NCBI RefSeq assembly: GCF_901827175.1 | Contig: NZ_LR594662.1 | Location: forward strand, 62,001-126,000 | Reading direction: 5' to 3' | Source of the DNA: Variovorax sp. RA8 | GTDB lineage: Bacteria > Pseudomonadota > Gammaproteobacteria > Burkholderiales > Burkholderiaceae_C | Length of the DNA stretch: 64,000 bases | Shown here: positions 63,287 through 64,000 of the stretch, piece by piece | How positions within the stretch are numbered: the stretch's first letter is position 1 | How the letters are laid out: each line of letters opens with the position of its first letter | Position numbers and translations under genes: made by a program | The notes under the pieces: generated by a model | The model's database searches: none | Seen by the model: only the letters and a program-made list of their open reading frames with translations | Told to the model about the DNA's origin: nothing

Positions 63287-64000
63287 TCACGCCTGCGCCA
63301 GGCCCAGCTGCGCCAGCACGCCGGGGCTGGCCTGCACGGCGGCGCGGCGGTGGTAGAAGTCCAGCGCGCGCAGCCCGCCCAGCTCGGCGCCGCCGCCCGC
63401 CCGGCGGGGGCCGCCGTGCAGCGAATGGGGCATGACGTTGCCGTGGCCGGTGTGGGCCTGCGCGACGTCGGGCGTGATCACATGCACGCGGCCATGGCTG
63501 GCGGCGAGCTGGACCGCGGCCTGGCCCAGCGCGGCCTCGTCGGCGCCGTAGAGCGAGGTAACCAGCGAACCCTGGCCGCGATGCGCGAGCGCGATGGCGT
63601 GGTCGAGGTCCCGGTAGGGCAGCAGGGTGGCGACCGGGCCGAAGACCTCCACGTCATGCACCTGCTGTGCCGCGTCGGCATCGCGCGCGCCCAGCAGCAC
63701 CGGGCCGATGCAGGCCGCGACGGCCGGGTCGGCATCGATCAGTTGCGCCTGGCTGCCGTCGTGCAGCACACCGGCCTGGGCCTTGAGTGCTTCCAGCCCC
63801 TCGCGCACGGCATTCAGCTGCGCGCGGCTCACCAGCGAGCCCATGCGCACGCCTTCGTTGCGTGGGTTGCCGACGGTGATGCCCCCGAGCTTGGCACCGA
63901 TCGCTTCGGCCGTTGCGTCGTACAAGGCGGCCGGCACGAGGATGCGGCGGATCGCGGTGCACTTCTGGCCCGACTTGACGGTCATCTCGCGCACCACCTC
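63287..64000 (-). CDS. boxD: BoxD/PaaN-type aldehyde dehydrogenase (partial)
   Basis: Only the C-terminal ~237 residues are in the window; the gene runs off the right edge. The catalytic Cys is in KSGQKCTAIRRILVP, followed by DVEVFGPVATLLPY and the end HSLHGGPRRAGGGAELGG, which resembles 3,4-dehydroadipyl-CoA semialdehyde dehydrogenase (BoxD) and PaaN-type domains. It is directly upstream of benzoate-CoA ligase, overlapping its possible GTG start (GTGA). boxA, boxB, boxC and boxR would be expected further right. Confidence 0.85.
   Translation of the reverse strand, partial: EVVREMTVKSGQKCTAIRRILVPAALYDATAEAIGAKLGGITVGNPRNEGVRMGSLVSRAQLNAVREGLEALKAQAGVLHDGSQAQLIDADPAVAACIGPVLLGARDADAAQQVHDVEVFGPVATLLPYRDLDHAIALAHRGQGSLVTSLYGADEAALGQAAVQLAASHGRVHVITPDVAQAHTGHGNVMPHSLHGGPRRAGGGAELGGLRALDFYHRRAAVQASPGVLAQLGLAQA

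Overview
The window is GC-rich DNA, probably from a betaproteobacterium of the Comamonadaceae. Variovorax is my best guess, because the window holds four Bug/TctC-type periplasmic receptors, a TRAP transporter, an ABC (Liv) uptake system, box-type benzoyl-CoA genes, a large CdiA-type exoprotein with the betaproteobacterial extended signal peptide, and a short intergenic repeat that I associate with this family. No rRNA, tRNA, CRISPR array, transposase or integrase was found.

Layout. 1-8952: end of an AsmA-like gene; a LysR regulator divergent from an aminotransferase - Bug receptor - dimethylformamidase-large-subunit-like operon; a PLP dehydratase with an HxlR regulator; a carboxymuconolactone-decarboxylase-family protein; an unrecognised gene. 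9005-17653: a catabolic unit with IclR, TRAP DctPQM, amidase and two fumarylacetoacetate-hydrolase-family enzymes on the minus strand, and an arylmalonate-decarboxylase/maleate-isomerase-like enzyme plus a GntR regulator on the plus strand. 17864-23160: a broken cdiA-like contact-dependent inhibition gene with two frameshifts, a small cupin candidate immunity gene, and a decayed second CdiA tail. 23178-28730: acyl-CoA ligase, 3-hydroxyacyl-CoA-type dehydrogenase, Bug receptor and BKACE under a divergent Crp/Fnr-type regulator. 28752-38375: two small genes, a KatE-type catalase, a LysR/omega-aminotransferase pair, a giant cyclase-ATPase-TPR protein and a peroxiredoxin. 38377-46449: a six-gene operon (TauD dioxygenase, BKACE, Bug, quinone oxidoreductase, acyl-CoA ligase, porin) under a divergent AraC regulator.

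46450-56332 is an accessory stretch. It contains a decayed hipBA remnant, an NCS2 permease with an extra C-terminal domain, and a Bug receptor divergent from a LysR - glutaredoxin/DinB fusion - thioredoxin reductase group. These are followed by a defence-like cluster: Mrr endonuclease, truncated NERD protein, and a PUA/EVE-like + HNH nuclease. Base composition falls visibly from about 49,000 to 56,300, suggesting acquisition. 56348-64000 returns to GC-rich sequence with livF-livG-livM-livH-livK, an alpha/beta hydrolase, benzoate-CoA ligase and the start of a BoxD-type aldehyde dehydrogenase. This looks like one end of an aerobic benzoyl-CoA (box) cluster that continues beyond the window.

Most of the window therefore serves scavenging and breakdown of aromatic, acyl, amide or amine carbon sources, each unit pairing a receptor or transporter, catabolic enzymes and a dedicated regulator. 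It is interrupted by inter-bacterial competition and nucleic-acid defence genes. The most promising unexplained items are the two parallel ligase/dehydrogenase/Bug/BKACE operons, the orphan dimethylformamidase-like protein, the glutaredoxin-DinB/TrxB unit, the Mrr/NERD/HNH cluster, and the CdiA locus with its frame-breaking 8-bp tandem duplication.
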